Assembly (NCBI GenBank): GCA_035302145.1
Contig: DATGSX010000096.1
Span: forward strand, 1 to 64,000
Reading direction: 5' to 3'
Origin: JAJYTI01 sp035302145
Lineage (GTDB): Bacteria; Bacteroidota; Bacteroidia; Flavobacteriales; Flavobacteriaceae
Length of the DNA stretch: 64,000 nucleotides
A program made the position numbers and the translations under genes. Positions within the stretch are counted from its first letter, which is position 1; each line of letters begins with the position of its first letter. This document shows, one piece after another, positions 36,671 to 45,050 of this stretch. The notes under the pieces were generated by a model. That model saw only the letters and a program-made list of their open reading frames with translations. It was not told the origin of the DNA and made no database searches.

Positions 36671-36935
36671 GAAAAGTAAAACTGATAGAATAGTTGGCGA
36701 TAAAATAAAAATAAGACAAATCTTAAACCGAAAGATAATTGTACATAGCTATAAAATTGCACCTTCAAAATATGGAGGTGATTATTTAACAATGCAAATA
36801 GAATTAGACAACCAAAAAAGGATGGTAGAAACAGGTAGTAATAACTTAATGGAAATAATATCTAAAGCAACGAAGGAGGATTTTCCTTTCTCTACAATAA
36901 TTGTGGAAGAGGATATGAGATTTGAATTTACCTAA
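36636..36935 (+). CDS. Small basic protein, possible OB-like
   Basis: The 99-residue product is strongly basic in its first half (FAQLNIKKSKTDRIVGDKIK), followed by alternating beta strands (KIIVHSYKIAPSKYGGDYLT, MQIELDNQKRMVETGSNNLM) and a helix. The pattern would suit a small nucleic-acid-binding beta barrel, but that is a guess. It overlaps its neighbour by 35 bp and ends 13 bp before the next start. Encoded just after the DGR reverse transcriptase, it is the best candidate here for an accessory protein in place of Avd. Confidence 0.6.
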   Translation: MKVKSFAQLNIKKSKTDRIVGDKIKIRQILNRKIIVHSYKIAPSKYGGDYLTMQIELDNQKRMVETGSNNLMEIISKATKEDFPFSTIIVEEDMRFEFT

Positions 36936-36948
36936 AAACAAAACAAAC

Positions 36949-37464
36949 ATGGAAGGACTTAAAGAATGGCAATTAACCGAGGATATACAAACTCTAATTA
37001 ACAATGGAGGCGAAGCATATGGTTGGGGTAATCATGCTGATGCGGGATATGCTACAGAAGCCTATGTAGATAATGCTGTGCAAGGGAATATTTTCTCTAT
37101 AGGTAGATTTCTGTTCCGCACCGATCTTAATTTAAATAATGGTGATTTGGTGCCTTTAGAAAGCGAGGATCTATTTGGTAATGAAGCCATGTTTGGAGAT
37201 CCTATTGGGAGAATAGGTGTAACCCAAAATGGAATCTATCGAATTACGGTTAGCGTAATGATAAAGGGTGGCAGAACAGCTGGCACGGTAACTATACAGA
37301 CGGATAATCATGTAAAAACCATGGAGGTTAGCAGTAGCGGTAGACAGTACTATTATTCTTTCATCGAGAAGTTTGATGTGTTATTAAATACTTGGATACA
37401 AATTAAAAATGCGTATAACTCTAATCATTACGAGGTTATAGTAGAGGTAGAAAAATTAAAATGA
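36949..37464 (+). CDS. Tail-fibre protein with C1q-like head
   Basis: The start at 36949 (MEGLKEWQLTEDIQTLINNG) is preferred over 36922, which overlaps the previous gene. Residues about 22-45 hold YGWGNHADAGYATEAYVDNA, closely matching GWGNHEDAGYA in the DGR target. The C-terminal 130 residues read like a C1q/TNF-type jelly roll (GRIGVTQNGIYRITVSVMIK, WIQIKNAYNSNHYEVIVEVE). It would therefore be a short fibre that shares an attachment motif with the diversified fibre but carries a fixed head. 171 residues. The receptor is unknown. Confidence 0.65.
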   Translation: MEGLKEWQLTEDIQTLINNGGEAYGWGNHADAGYATEAYVDNAVQGNIFSIGRFLFRTDLNLNNGDLVPLESEDLFGNEAMFGDPIGRIGVTQNGIYRITVSVMIKGGRTAGTVTIQTDNHVKTMEVSSSGRQYYYSFIEKFDVLLNTWIQIKNAYNSNHYEVIVEVEKLK

Positions 37465-37478
37465 TGTAGTATCTTTTC

Positions 37479-37496
37479 TTAGTTACTAGTAACTAA
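37479..37496. promoter_or_regulatory. 18-bp palindrome before 37516 gene
   Basis: TTAGTTACTAGTAACTAA is a perfect palindrome in the 51-bp gap between the C1q-like fibre gene and the next gene. It could be an operator or a weak terminator. It differs from the XRE-type palindrome at 30896. Confidence 0.35.
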
Positions 37497-37515
37497 TAGT
37501 TGACTTAATTTATAA

Positions 37516-38067
37516 ATGATGACCAACCAACAAGTCCACATACGCGAGCATTTAGTGCCTTTTCTATACCAAGAGTTCGATGGTGTGGAAAGGGTGTTTT
37601 CTGGCCGTAAGGTAAAAGTTGTAAGAATAACTAACAAATCTAGCTTAGGTAAGTGGCTAACTGCCATGCTAGAACATACTAACAAAGAAATTAAGGTAAG
37701 TAATTACAATATATACCTATCCATAGACGATAGGGAACACAGGCTTGCTCGTTTTGGCACGTTCTACATAAACTACAGGTCTAGCACAAAAGCCCTTGAG
37801 CTTACCGACGATCATAACGACATACTAAACGAACTGCTAGAAGACATGTTTCGTATAAGCATATATTACTTTGTTTCCTCCTATCAAATATTCTACAAAA
37901 AACGAGGCGGAGTCTTAGAGGGCATTAGAGAATACATGAGTGCCTACAATTTGCACGAACACTTTAGCGAACAATCCATTCGTATGTTATACTACCGAGC
38001 AAAAGAGTCGCCAAAATTACGACGAATACAGACCCAAGTGGCCAATCGCGTTACAAATTACTACTAA
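37516..38067 (+). CDS. Phage hypothetical protein
   Basis: A 183-residue protein beginning MMTNQQVHIREHLVPFLYQE, with VVRITNKSSLGKWLTAMLEH and a long helical C-terminus rich in Tyr and Arg (RMLYYRAKESPKLRRIQTQV). There is no signal peptide or membrane segment. It follows the fibre genes and precedes the lysis genes, from which it is separated by a late-promoter-like motif. No family was recognised. A structural or regulatory role cannot be distinguished. Confidence 0.65.
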   Translation: MMTNQQVHIREHLVPFLYQEFDGVERVFSGRKVKVVRITNKSSLGKWLTAMLEHTNKEIKVSNYNIYLSIDDREHRLARFGTFYINYRSSTKALELTDDHNDILNELLEDMFRISIYYFVSSYQIFYKKRGGVLEGIREYMSAYNLHEHFSEQSIRMLYYRAKESPKLRRIQTQVANRVTNYY

Positions 38068-38068
38068 A

Positions 38069-38080
38069 GCATGTAACAGA
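38069..38080 (+). promoter_or_regulatory. Late-promoter-like motif, copy 1
   Basis: GCATGTAACAGA lies 41 bp before the ATG of the first lysis gene. Identical copies occur at 54499 before the portal block and 59783 before the tape measure gene. A weaker copy (CCATGTAACACT) at 39379-39390 precedes the capsid-protease gene by 43 bp. Confidence 0.5.
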
Positions 38081-38121
38081 TTTGTATAGTATCTACTTGT
38101 ATTTTTATTAAAAATAAAAGT

Positions 38122-38484
38122 ATGATACCCTTATCCTCAGACATAGTATATAGCTCCACTTCGCGCTTATTAGAATACGGACTACTTGGAGTGTTTCTAG
38201 TGCTCTTAGGTGTCTTCGCTTGGCACTTATATCGTAAGATAGACGAGAATAGCAACGAGTGGAAAGACATGGCGAAATCCATGAACAAAAACTACACTGA
38301 CATTGTTCTGCAACAAAACGAACAGAACAAAAAGCTAATCGCTATTCAGCGAGAAAGCTCTATACAGAACAAACAATTTCACGATTCCATGAAGAATAAA
38401 ATGGACAGAATGCCCACGCATATTGTTAGGGAAATTCGTCTGCATGGAAGCAACTTAACATCGGCCCCAAATCCAAACAAATGA
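38122..38484 (+). CDS. Holin-like small membrane protein
   Basis: A 120-residue protein with one membrane segment near residues 16-36 (LLEYGLLGVFLVLLGVFAWH), then a basic junction and a long polar helix with Asn, Lys and Gln. It opens the lysis gene group: DUF5675-like and spanin-like genes follow with 4-bp overlaps. A holin or antiholin role is inferred from size, topology and context. It could also be a membrane anchor for the next protein. Confidence 0.6.
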   Translation: MIPLSSDIVYSSTSRLLEYGLLGVFLVLLGVFAWHLYRKIDENSNEWKDMAKSMNKNYTDIVLQQNEQNKKLIAIQRESSIQNKQFHDSMKNKMDRMPTHIVREIRLHGSNLTSAPNPNK

Positions 38485-38930
38485 GTAAACCTATAGTATA
38501 CATACACAGACAAGTAGAAGACGATAAGCAAGCCCTTGGCTTTATTACCGTAGAACATGAGTGTATTCCAAAATACGCCGATGTTTGCCTTGAGCTTTCC
38601 TACATTAATAATGAAAAAAAGATTTCTTCCGTTACTCCTGGCATGTACAATTTGGTATATACCTGGAGTCCACGTTTCGAAAGAAAACTTTGGTTAGTGG
38701 AAAATGTAGATGGCCGATCTGGAATTCGCATCCATGCAGCAAACTATCATCACCAACTCAATGGTTGTATTGCTCCTGGCACACACACTGCCGATATAGA
38801 CGGAGACGGCTACCTAGATGTAACAAGTAGCCTTGCAGCGTTAAACAGATTCCATAAAGCAATGGAACCCTTCGAGAAAACAGGAGCAATCATTTTTATT
38901 AAGGAAGCTAAATACAGCGTCAAGCCATGA
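38481..38930 (+). CDS. DUF5675-family phage protein
   Basis: The 149-residue protein has the family pattern CLELSYINNEKKISSVTPGM, RSGIRIHAANYHHQLNGCIA with PGTH, and LNRFHKAMEPF. The conserved His, Asn and Cys residues (IHAANYHHQLNGCI) look like an active site. The family is common next to lysis genes of Bacteroidota phages, and a cell-wall-acting role has been suspected by context only. No other endolysin candidate is visible in this window, so this may be the wall-degrading enzyme. It overlaps both neighbours by 4 bp. Confidence 0.75.
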   Translation: MSKPIVYIHRQVEDDKQALGFITVEHECIPKYADVCLELSYINNEKKISSVTPGMYNLVYTWSPRFERKLWLVENVDGRSGIRIHAANYHHQLNGCIAPGTHTADIDGDGYLDVTSSLAALNRFHKAMEPFEKTGAIIFIKEAKYSVKP

Positions 38931-39397
38931 AAAAAATCATATACATAGTATTGTTTCTGTTTATTGTTATGGGCTGTTCTGCAAAACGAGAAATAGTCAA
39001 AGAAAATGAAAAGCGCGACGTGGTAGAAACAATAGATCTATCGTCTATTGAGCAAAGCACATTGCTTATTCATCACTTGCTAGATAACAGCAACATAAGT
39101 ATAGAGTTCACTCCCTTGTCGGATAGCGCTAGCTATACGTCAGACAGTACCGGAACTACCGCAAAAGGAATGAAAGTGAAAGTGAATATAAATAAAAATG
39201 TAACTAGCACTACTACACAAAAAGACACCACCCACACCGAAACAAGAAAGGAACAAAAAGACGATAAAACAATAATTAAAAAGAAAGATAAAAAGGTAGA
39301 CAGAAAACAACCTACCCTACTCTATATCTCTATTATACTAGCGTTGCTACTAGCACTGTTCATTTATTTAAGGCTAAACCATGTAACACTTAAATAG
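38927..39397 (+). CDS. Unimolecular spanin-like lipoprotein
   Basis: A 156-residue protein with an N-terminal lipobox (FIVMGC, Cys17) after a hydrophobic signal. A periplasmic Thr/Lys-rich stretch of about 110 residues follows, then a C-terminal membrane helix (LLYISIILALLLALFIYLRL). Outer-membrane lipid anchor plus inner-membrane helix in one chain is the architecture of unimolecular spanins, which fuse the two membranes at the end of lysis. It directly follows the holin-like and DUF5675 genes. There is no separate i-spanin/o-spanin pair. Confidence 0.65.
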   Translation: MKKIIYIVLFLFIVMGCSAKREIVKENEKRDVVETIDLSSIEQSTLLIHHLLDNSNISIEFTPLSDSASYTSDSTGTTAKGMKVKVNINKNVTSTTTQKDTTHTETRKEQKDDKTIIKKKDKKVDRKQPTLLYISIILALLLALFIYLRLNHVTLK

Positions 39398-39433
39398 CAG
39401 GTTTTAACCTTTATTTATACAAACAAAGCAATT

Positions 39434-40273
39434 ATGAACGCCATTCTACAAGATAATTTCCTGATGACTGAGAATGCATTCGAACGAATGTTATACTCGT
39501 TTCATACTATGTTGCCATTATTAGGCAACAATCCCAAACAAGAGAAGAAACTATACACACCTGTTCGTTTTATGGACGAAGAGTTAAATCCAGTTCCGTA
39601 CGATGAAATAACCGAAGGTTCTACTGCTATTGTAGAGCTTCGTGGTGGTATGGTTACGTATGCAAGTTGGTTCTGGCAATCGGCTGTAGAAACTGTGGCC
39701 GTGCTGGATAAGTTAAACAACGATAACCGCATTAGCTCTATTGTGCTAGATGTAGATGGTTGGGGTGGCGCAGCGAGTGCTATTCCACACTTTATAGAAT
39801 TTGCAAAACGCAAACGCAAACCAATTGCTGCAAGCATAAACAATGCTTACTCGCTGCACTATTGGATGGTGTGCGCTGTGGCCGATGAAGGCATGGTGTT
39901 TTGCAATAATGATATTACTGCCGGTGTAGGATCTGTTGGGGCCACTACTTCGTTCATGACAGTTAAGAAGTATTTTGAGAAAATGGGTGTGGGTATTTAT
40001 CATGTTTACCCTAAAGAATCTAAAGACAAAAATAAAATTAGTCGTCTTATAGACGATAATCCTAAGGAAGCGGTAAAACTTCTAGAAAAAGAACTTAGTC
40101 CGTTAGCGATTAAGTTTCAAGAAGCAATACGCCAAGCGCGTCCAAACATTAAGGAAGGAAAAGGCCAGCTAACTGGCGACACCTTCCGAGCAAGCGAGGC
40201 TTTAAAGCACGGTATGATAGATGGAGTTCACTCTCTAGCTGAAATACTAACCATTATAGAAATTAATAAATAA
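39434..40273 (+). CDS. Phage S49 (SppA-like) capsid protease
   Basis: A 279-residue protein. VELRGGMVTYASWFWQ, SIVLDVDGWGGAAS, a helix then NNAYSLHYWMVCAVAD, and NNDITAGVGSVGATTSF follow the ClpP/SppA crotonase fold of S49 peptidases. The Ser of AYSLHYW is the likely nucleophile. It lies 16 bp before the major capsid gene, so it probably cleaves the capsid protein scaffold region during prohead maturation. A weak late-promoter-like motif precedes it. Length and context are typical for phage protein-C proteases. Confidence 0.85.
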   Translation: MNAILQDNFLMTENAFERMLYSFHTMLPLLGNNPKQEKKLYTPVRFMDEELNPVPYDEITEGSTAIVELRGGMVTYASWFWQSAVETVAVLDKLNNDNRISSIVLDVDGWGGAASAIPHFIEFAKRKRKPIAASINNAYSLHYWMVCAVADEGMVFCNNDITAGVGSVGATTSFMTVKKYFEKMGVGIYHVYPKESKDKNKISRLIDDNPKEAVKLLEKELSPLAIKFQEAIRQARPNIKEGKGQLTGDTFRASEALKHGMIDGVHSLAEILTIIEINK

Positions 40274-40288
40274 CCAACACACAGAAAA

Positions 40289-42385
40289 ATGAAAAAAGTA
40301 AAAGCGTTTTTATTGGGCTTGTTTGGTTGGGCTGAACTCCAAACCGATGAAGACAAGCTAAAATTAACAGACGATGAGAAAAATCGGCTGATAGAAGTTA
40401 TGGGTGAGAAACACGCCGAAAACATAATTGAGCGAGTAAACCAATACTTAGCAGAAGGTGAAGAAAATGATTTGGATGCCGATCTGATTAGTAGAGAGGA
40501 TTTACTAAGATTCCGCGAGCAAGGAAATGAGCTTCTTGCTGAATTAGGAATTGAAGGAGAACAGCGTGATTTATCACAGCTTAACGAACAAGAGTTGTTT
40601 AACACCATCTTGTCGGAAACAAGAGTAGCAAATGCTAAAATTATAGAATTTATGAAAAGACCAATCGACGAACCGATTGCATCTGGAACCGATGCGGTAG
40701 CCAACATGCACTCGGCTACACACTTGTTTGCAAGTGGAAAAGAATTCGACTCCTTAGACGAGAATAGGCCGTGGAACTTATTGGCAGCAGGACAGAATGT
40801 TGCTAAGCCAAGTTTTGCAAAAGGTACTATTGCATTTGAAACCTTAAATAGCGACTTGGCCGACTTTTACCGCGAAAATCCTACGGTACTTAGAGAGTAT
40901 CAAAGAGATTTACTTGGTTTACCATCGTTTTGGCAAACTGAGTATAATGTAGACGATCGCGCAGACGATGGAAACATCGTATACGGTCCAATTACCCAAG
41001 CAAGGAAATTGCCTTGGTTGCCAAAAGGCGTAAGCTCTATTTACTTAGAGGAAAACAGAGTTTTCCCTACTTCAATAGACTTAGAAATAGCAGGACATAG
41101 GTTGCAACAGCTTATGGAAACTTGGTTAAACCCAATCGTTAACGGAACATCTGGACCATACAACATTTCGTTTGTTCAATTCTTAATTAAAGGATGGGAC
41201 AAAAGAGCAAGAGCAGAAGACCGCCTATCGTTAATTAAAGGTATTCACGTGCCTACACCAGACGATGCTACTTTGCCAGGTATGGCTATCCATACAAGAG
41301 ATGGATTGTTGAAGCGTTTGTACGACCGTACGAACGAAGGACGAATTAAAGTAGCGCACTTTACGAAGCCTACAGTAGAAAATATTGTAGACCACGTAAA
41401 AGATATGGCCGACGCACTTCCGCAGGAAGTTAAAAACCAAGCAGGCTTAGTGTATTATTTATCTCCTAGCTGGCTACGTGCTTATGCATTGCGACAGCGA
41501 GAGTTAAATGGATTGTACCAAGACTACAAGAAGGACGAGGAAGTAACTATAGACGGTTACCCTAACATTCGCTTCCAAACCTTAGAGGATATGGAAGGTA
41601 CAGACTTCATGTTTATTACTACCGATGATAACATTGGTTTAATGGAAAATGTACCAGGCGAAAAAGGTTTATATACCTTAGAAATGCTTAAACGTAATAT
41701 TTACGTTCTGGCTGACTACAAGATAGGAATTAAACTAGTTCATTCTGGTAACAAGATTGCCGATGATGCGCCAGAAGCATTCCGCGTTCAGCTTGTATGG
41801 CATAACGGACAGCCAATGTTCCGATCAGATTACTTTGTACACTTGTACGAAGTGGAGAATGGCGAATTGAATTTGCCTTTTGAGCGTGTTACTTTCCGCG
41901 ACAGTTATAAAGGAAATATCACCAAAATTAAAGGTGCTTATCCTGGACAAGTGATTAAGATAAAAGGGAACAACAACGTTACGGGCGAAATATCCACTGC
42001 TGCTGGTATATCTCCGAAGTTCGATTTGTCTTCTGGTGGAACCCTAACCTTGTTAGTGAAGGCCAATGGCGATTTTAAAGAATTGTCTAGAACTGGCGAG
42101 CCTGAAACAGTAACCACTCCAGGTATGAACTTTGACGGTACTACCATAGATGCTGATGAGGCTTCTGTGTTCCACTTTGTGGGCAGTACTGGAAACCTAA
42201 CCGACATCTTAAACGGAAACGAAGCACAGGAGATTAAGATTGTAGGTGGTACAAACGCCTTGACAATTGCTAGCAATGCAACTATCAATGTAGATAGTAG
42301 CGCAGTATTAGCTAGCGATGCCGACTTCTTGAAACTTGTAAAAGTGGATGGAGTTTGGTACGAAATCGAAAGAAGCATTGAGTAA
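40289..42385 (+). CDS. Major capsid protein with N-scaffold and C-extension
   Basis: At 698 residues it is much longer than a minimal HK97-fold capsid protein. Residues about 1-120 are helical and charged (DEKNRLIEVMGEKHAENIIE), like a built-in scaffold that the adjacent S49 protease would remove. The middle 400 residues carry the shell fold region (WKRR-poor; GIHVPTPDDATLPG, YYLSPSWLRAYALRQRELNG). The last 120 residues form a beta-rich domain (TIDADEASVFHFVGSTG, VGGTNALTIASNATINVDSS) also seen at the end of the next protein. The capsid role is inferred from size, order and neighbours. Confidence 0.75.
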   Translation: MKKVKAFLLGLFGWAELQTDEDKLKLTDDEKNRLIEVMGEKHAENIIERVNQYLAEGEENDLDADLISREDLLRFREQGNELLAELGIEGEQRDLSQLNEQELFNTILSETRVANAKIIEFMKRPIDEPIASGTDAVANMHSATHLFASGKEFDSLDENRPWNLLAAGQNVAKPSFAKGTIAFETLNSDLADFYRENPTVLREYQRDLLGLPSFWQTEYNVDDRADDGNIVYGPITQARKLPWLPKGVSSIYLEENRVFPTSIDLEIAGHRLQQLMETWLNPIVNGTSGPYNISFVQFLIKGWDKRARAEDRLSLIKGIHVPTPDDATLPGMAIHTRDGLLKRLYDRTNEGRIKVAHFTKPTVENIVDHVKDMADALPQEVKNQAGLVYYLSPSWLRAYALRQRELNGLYQDYKKDEEVTIDGYPNIRFQTLEDMEGTDFMFITTDDNIGLMENVPGEKGLYTLEMLKRNIYVLADYKIGIKLVHSGNKIADDAPEAFRVQLVWHNGQPMFRSDYFVHLYEVENGELNLPFERVTFRDSYKGNITKIKGAYPGQVIKIKGNNNVTGEISTAAGISPKFDLSSGGTLTLLVKANGDFKELSRTGEPETVTTPGMNFDGTTIDADEASVFHFVGSTGNLTDILNGNEAQEIKIVGGTNALTIASNATINVDSSAVLASDADFLKLVKVDGVWYEIERSIE

Positions 42386-42405
42386 TCCTTTAAACAAACA
42401 CAATT

Positions 42406-43194
42406 ATGTATAGATTAAAAACAGTTAAAAGAACTGCGGGTCCTTCACCAGGAGCCGCAGCTCCTTCCAAGGATTTAGTTCTTGTGAAGGTAGACGATGT
42501 ACTCCATTTCCCTGCTAGAGATAGTAAAGGAGTGGTTGTTCCTGGTTCTTTCGTAATGAAAGAAGGAGCAGAAATGATAGAAATGTACCGAACGCCTGGA
42601 TCGCAAGAAGACACTTACGAAACCGAAGGCGATTTGGACCAAGAAGGAATTACGCAATCTACCCAAGGTAATTACCCTGGCGATAGCGTAGATATTCTAG
42701 AGTTCTTGCAAAACAACTTAGGGGTTGGCTTTGTAGCCATTACTCGCAGATGCGACGGTGGTAATAACCGAATGTTTGGTACGCAATGTAGTCCGGTGTT
42801 CTTATCCTCAGAGTACACTAGTAATTCAGAGGGTAATATGCACACGATTACTTTATCGCAAAGAATCGCTACTACGTTTGTTCCTGCTGTGTACGAAGGT
42901 ACATTCAGCTTTATGGAACCTACTGCCACCGACGAAACAATAGAAGCTACAGCTGGAACTACTTATAAGGTAGATGCTACTATGGCCGACGAAGTAATCA
43001 CTATTAATACCGCTTCGCTGGAAGCTGGCGATAAAATTACGCTAATTGGTGGTGATGTAGCTGGAAAGCTCGAGAACACAGCAACTGTAATACTTGCGGG
43101 TGGTGCCGATTGGGTGGGAGTGCCTGGCGCGTCCATAACGCTAAAGGCGTTTGAGAGTGACTCCAAGATTCTAATCGAAACTGACAGGAGCTAG
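42406..43194 (+). CDS. Phage virion protein sharing capsid C-domain
   Basis: A 262-residue protein with a basic, Pro-rich start (RTAGPSPGAAAPSKD) and a middle part with two Cys (RRCDGGNNRMFGTQC). The C-terminal 85-residue beta domain (TAGTTYKVDATMADEVITIN, ITLIGGDVAGKLENTATVIL) resembles the last domain of the major capsid protein. It follows the capsid gene by 20 bp and ends before a strong terminator. A head-decoration or tail-tube protein would fit; I cannot decide between them. Confidence 0.65.
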   Translation: MYRLKTVKRTAGPSPGAAAPSKDLVLVKVDDVLHFPARDSKGVVVPGSFVMKEGAEMIEMYRTPGSQEDTYETEGDLDQEGITQSTQGNYPGDSVDILEFLQNNLGVGFVAITRRCDGGNNRMFGTQCSPVFLSSEYTSNSEGNMHTITLSQRIATTFVPAVYEGTFSFMEPTATDETIEATAGTTYKVDATMADEVITINTASLEAGDKITLIGGDVAGKLENTATVILAGGADWVGVPGASITLKAFESDSKILIETDRS

Positions 43195-43203
43195 TAAATA
43201 ACC

Positions 43204-43233
43204 AAAAGCCCTGTTATCATGCAGGGCTTTTTT
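43204..43233 (+). terminator. Strong Rho-independent terminator after capsid operon
   Basis: A perfect 10-bp stem AAAAGCCCTG/CAGGGCTTTT with loop TTATCATG is followed by T residues. It lies 9 bp after the stop of the virion protein gene. It also overlaps a spurious upstream ATG (43219) of the next gene. Confidence 0.85.
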
Positions 43234-43245
43234 AATACGATTACT

Positions 43246-44175
43246 ATGAAAAAGAAAACAATAGAAATACTCGCTACAAAAAAGAAACCATCGGAGCGTT
43301 ACAATGCTCTGTTTGATGTTTTTAGAAAGGTTTCGAAAAACCGTCGTGAGATTGCTGCTATAAACAAACGAGGGGTAGCTTCGCTCCTATCTTTAGAATA
43401 CAGCATAAAGAAGCACTTTGGTATTCGCGATGTAGAGATTCATTCGTTTGCGACTACGCCATCAGCACCAAGCAAACAAAAAGAACATACACCTACGTAT
43501 ACACGCGAAGGATTAGAATCTATGCACTACCAAAAAGAGTTGCGACCACTTGCTGCAGAACTTTCTGAAAAAGTGGGTGTAGATCCTTCGGACCAAAAGA
43601 AAGTTACGCTAATAGATTTTATTCTAGAGCATAGCGAAGAGGAAGATAGCGAGGATGTAGAAGTAGATTTACCCGACGAAGCAAAAGAAGGTGCTACGCT
43701 TAGATCCATCTTTCCTTTTTTAAGTTCGGAAGATTGTCCAGACGAGTTTAAAATTCTTGTTGCCGACAAAATTACTGCTTACGAAAAGTGGGTAGAGAAT
43801 TACAAAGCACTAGAAGCAAACAAGAATTTGACTAACGAGGAAGTTTTAGAACATGCAAAAAAAGCAGTAGAAGGTTTTGAGCTTGATTTAGACATCATGG
43901 AAGAACTTAACTACTACAAAGAACACGGAGAGATATTAGGAGAGCATCCTATTTTCGCTGCACATAATTTGCAGAAAGCCGTAAACGCAATTAAGGTAGT
44001 AGATCTTGTTACACGCAGAAATAATCTAAAAACCTACATTGCTCGCGATAGCAAGAAGGTAGAAGATGGTGAGATTGCCAAAGACAAGCTAGAAGCTTTC
44101 CAGGCTAAAATAAAAGAGTACGAAGACGAACTTGTTTTAGTAGAGGAAAGGATTGCGAAGAATGACGGAAAATAA
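43246..44175 (+). CDS. Coiled-coil phage protein, possibly virion
   Basis: The start at 43246 (MKKKTIEILATKKKPSERYN) is chosen because the ATG at 43219 lies in the terminator. The 309-residue protein has a basic N-terminus. A highly acidic middle (LEHSEEEDSEDVEVDLPDEA, about residues 130-150) and a long C-terminal coiled coil (KLEAFQAKIKEYEDELVLVE) follow. No catalytic motif is seen. Position between capsid and terminase suggests a head or packaging accessory. It overlaps the PLD-like gene by 14 bp. Confidence 0.65.
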   Translation: MKKKTIEILATKKKPSERYNALFDVFRKVSKNRREIAAINKRGVASLLSLEYSIKKHFGIRDVEIHSFATTPSAPSKQKEHTPTYTREGLESMHYQKELRPLAAELSEKVGVDPSDQKKVTLIDFILEHSEEEDSEDVEVDLPDEAKEGATLRSIFPFLSSEDCPDEFKILVADKITAYEKWVENYKALEANKNLTNEEVLEHAKKAVEGFELDLDIMEELNYYKEHGEILGEHPIFAAHNLQKAVNAIKVVDLVTRRNNLKTYIARDSKKVEDGEIAKDKLEAFQAKIKEYEDELVLVEERIAKNDGK

Positions 44176-44779
44176 ATTTTTTGATATACCACTAGAGGCT
44201 ACTCCCAAACAGGGAGCTTCTGGTGGTTTTATATCTAAGTATTTAGCTAGTCATTTCGAAAGAATAAGCAATGTAAAAGATTACGTAAAACGATTGCCTA
44301 CAGAGGAAGAGTTTATGTTCCTGCAAACCGACAAGCAGTTTAACGCCTTTACGTTTATCCCGTTTATCTGCTCGGAGAAAAGCATAGAGCATTTATACGC
44401 TACCACCTACTCTATTAATAGACGAGTAGTAGAATCGCTTACAGAGTTGCACAACACAGGCTATATAGACAAGATTACCATTTGCGTAAACGATTCTATA
44501 ATAAGCAGAAATCCTACGGTAGTAGACTTGTTGCGAACGGCAAACAAAGAGTACCCGAACTTTCAAATACTATTCACCTGGGCACATGCAAAAGTAGCGA
44601 TGGCCAAAACAAAAGAGGACTACTTTGTGATAGAAGGCAGTGGCAATTGGAGCGAAAACGCAATGTACGAGCAATACACATTTGCAAACAGCAAGGCCTT
44701 GTTTGAGTTTAGAAAGCAATTAGTAACCGAAACACAAGTAAGACATGAGATTATCCAAGGAGAACTTATTGGTAGTTGA
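44162..44779 (+). CDS. PLD-like phage protein
   Basis: The start at 44162 (MTENKFFDIPLEATPKQ) is preferred over 44153. The 205-residue protein contains TWAHAKVAMAKTKEDYFVIE and GSGNWSENAMYEQYTF, a single phospholipase-D-type HxK motif with the usual G-S-x-N continuation. The Asp of the HKD motif is not evident at its usual place, so activity is uncertain. Such proteins occur in phage head/packaging gene blocks, possibly as nucleases. It overlaps both neighbours. Confidence 0.65.
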   Translation: MTENKFFDIPLEATPKQGASGGFISKYLASHFERISNVKDYVKRLPTEEEFMFLQTDKQFNAFTFIPFICSEKSIEHLYATTYSINRRVVESLTELHNTGYIDKITICVNDSIISRNPTVVDLLRTANKEYPNFQILFTWAHAKVAMAKTKEDYFVIEGSGNWSENAMYEQYTFANSKALFEFRKQLVTETQVRHEIIQGELIGS

Positions 44780-45050
44780 GAAAATGGGGGCTACTAATTA
44801 CCGCCCTAGCCAAGTGTGTATGTATTTGCAAATAGACAAAGCTAAGTTTCAAAAAGAATTCGATAACGAAAATTCCGAATTGCGAATTGCATACGAACGC
44901 GGAAAGCTTAAAGCTGATTTTGACATTAGCAGTAAGCTACTAGAAAACGCTACTGCGGGAAACATAACCGCTACACAGATTTATGAAAACATAAGGGAGC
45001 GAAAAGAAACAGAAGCAAAAATCAGAAAATACTTCATGCTAGATGATTGA
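44745..45050 (+). CDS. Terminase small subunit-like protein
   Basis: A 101-residue protein with an N-terminal helix-turn-helix-like segment (VVEKMGATNYRPSQVCMYLQ), then ELRIAYERGKLKADFDISSK, a helical oligomerisation region. A charged C-terminal helix follows. This layout matches small terminase subunits that bind phage DNA and load the large subunit, encoded two genes downstream. It overlaps the PLD-like gene by 35 bp; a later start at 44784 would cut into the first helix. The assignment is from shape and context. Confidence 0.6.
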   Translation: MRLSKENLLVVEKMGATNYRPSQVCMYLQIDKAKFQKEFDNENSELRIAYERGKLKADFDISSKLLENATAGNITATQIYENIRERKETEAKIRKYFMLDD

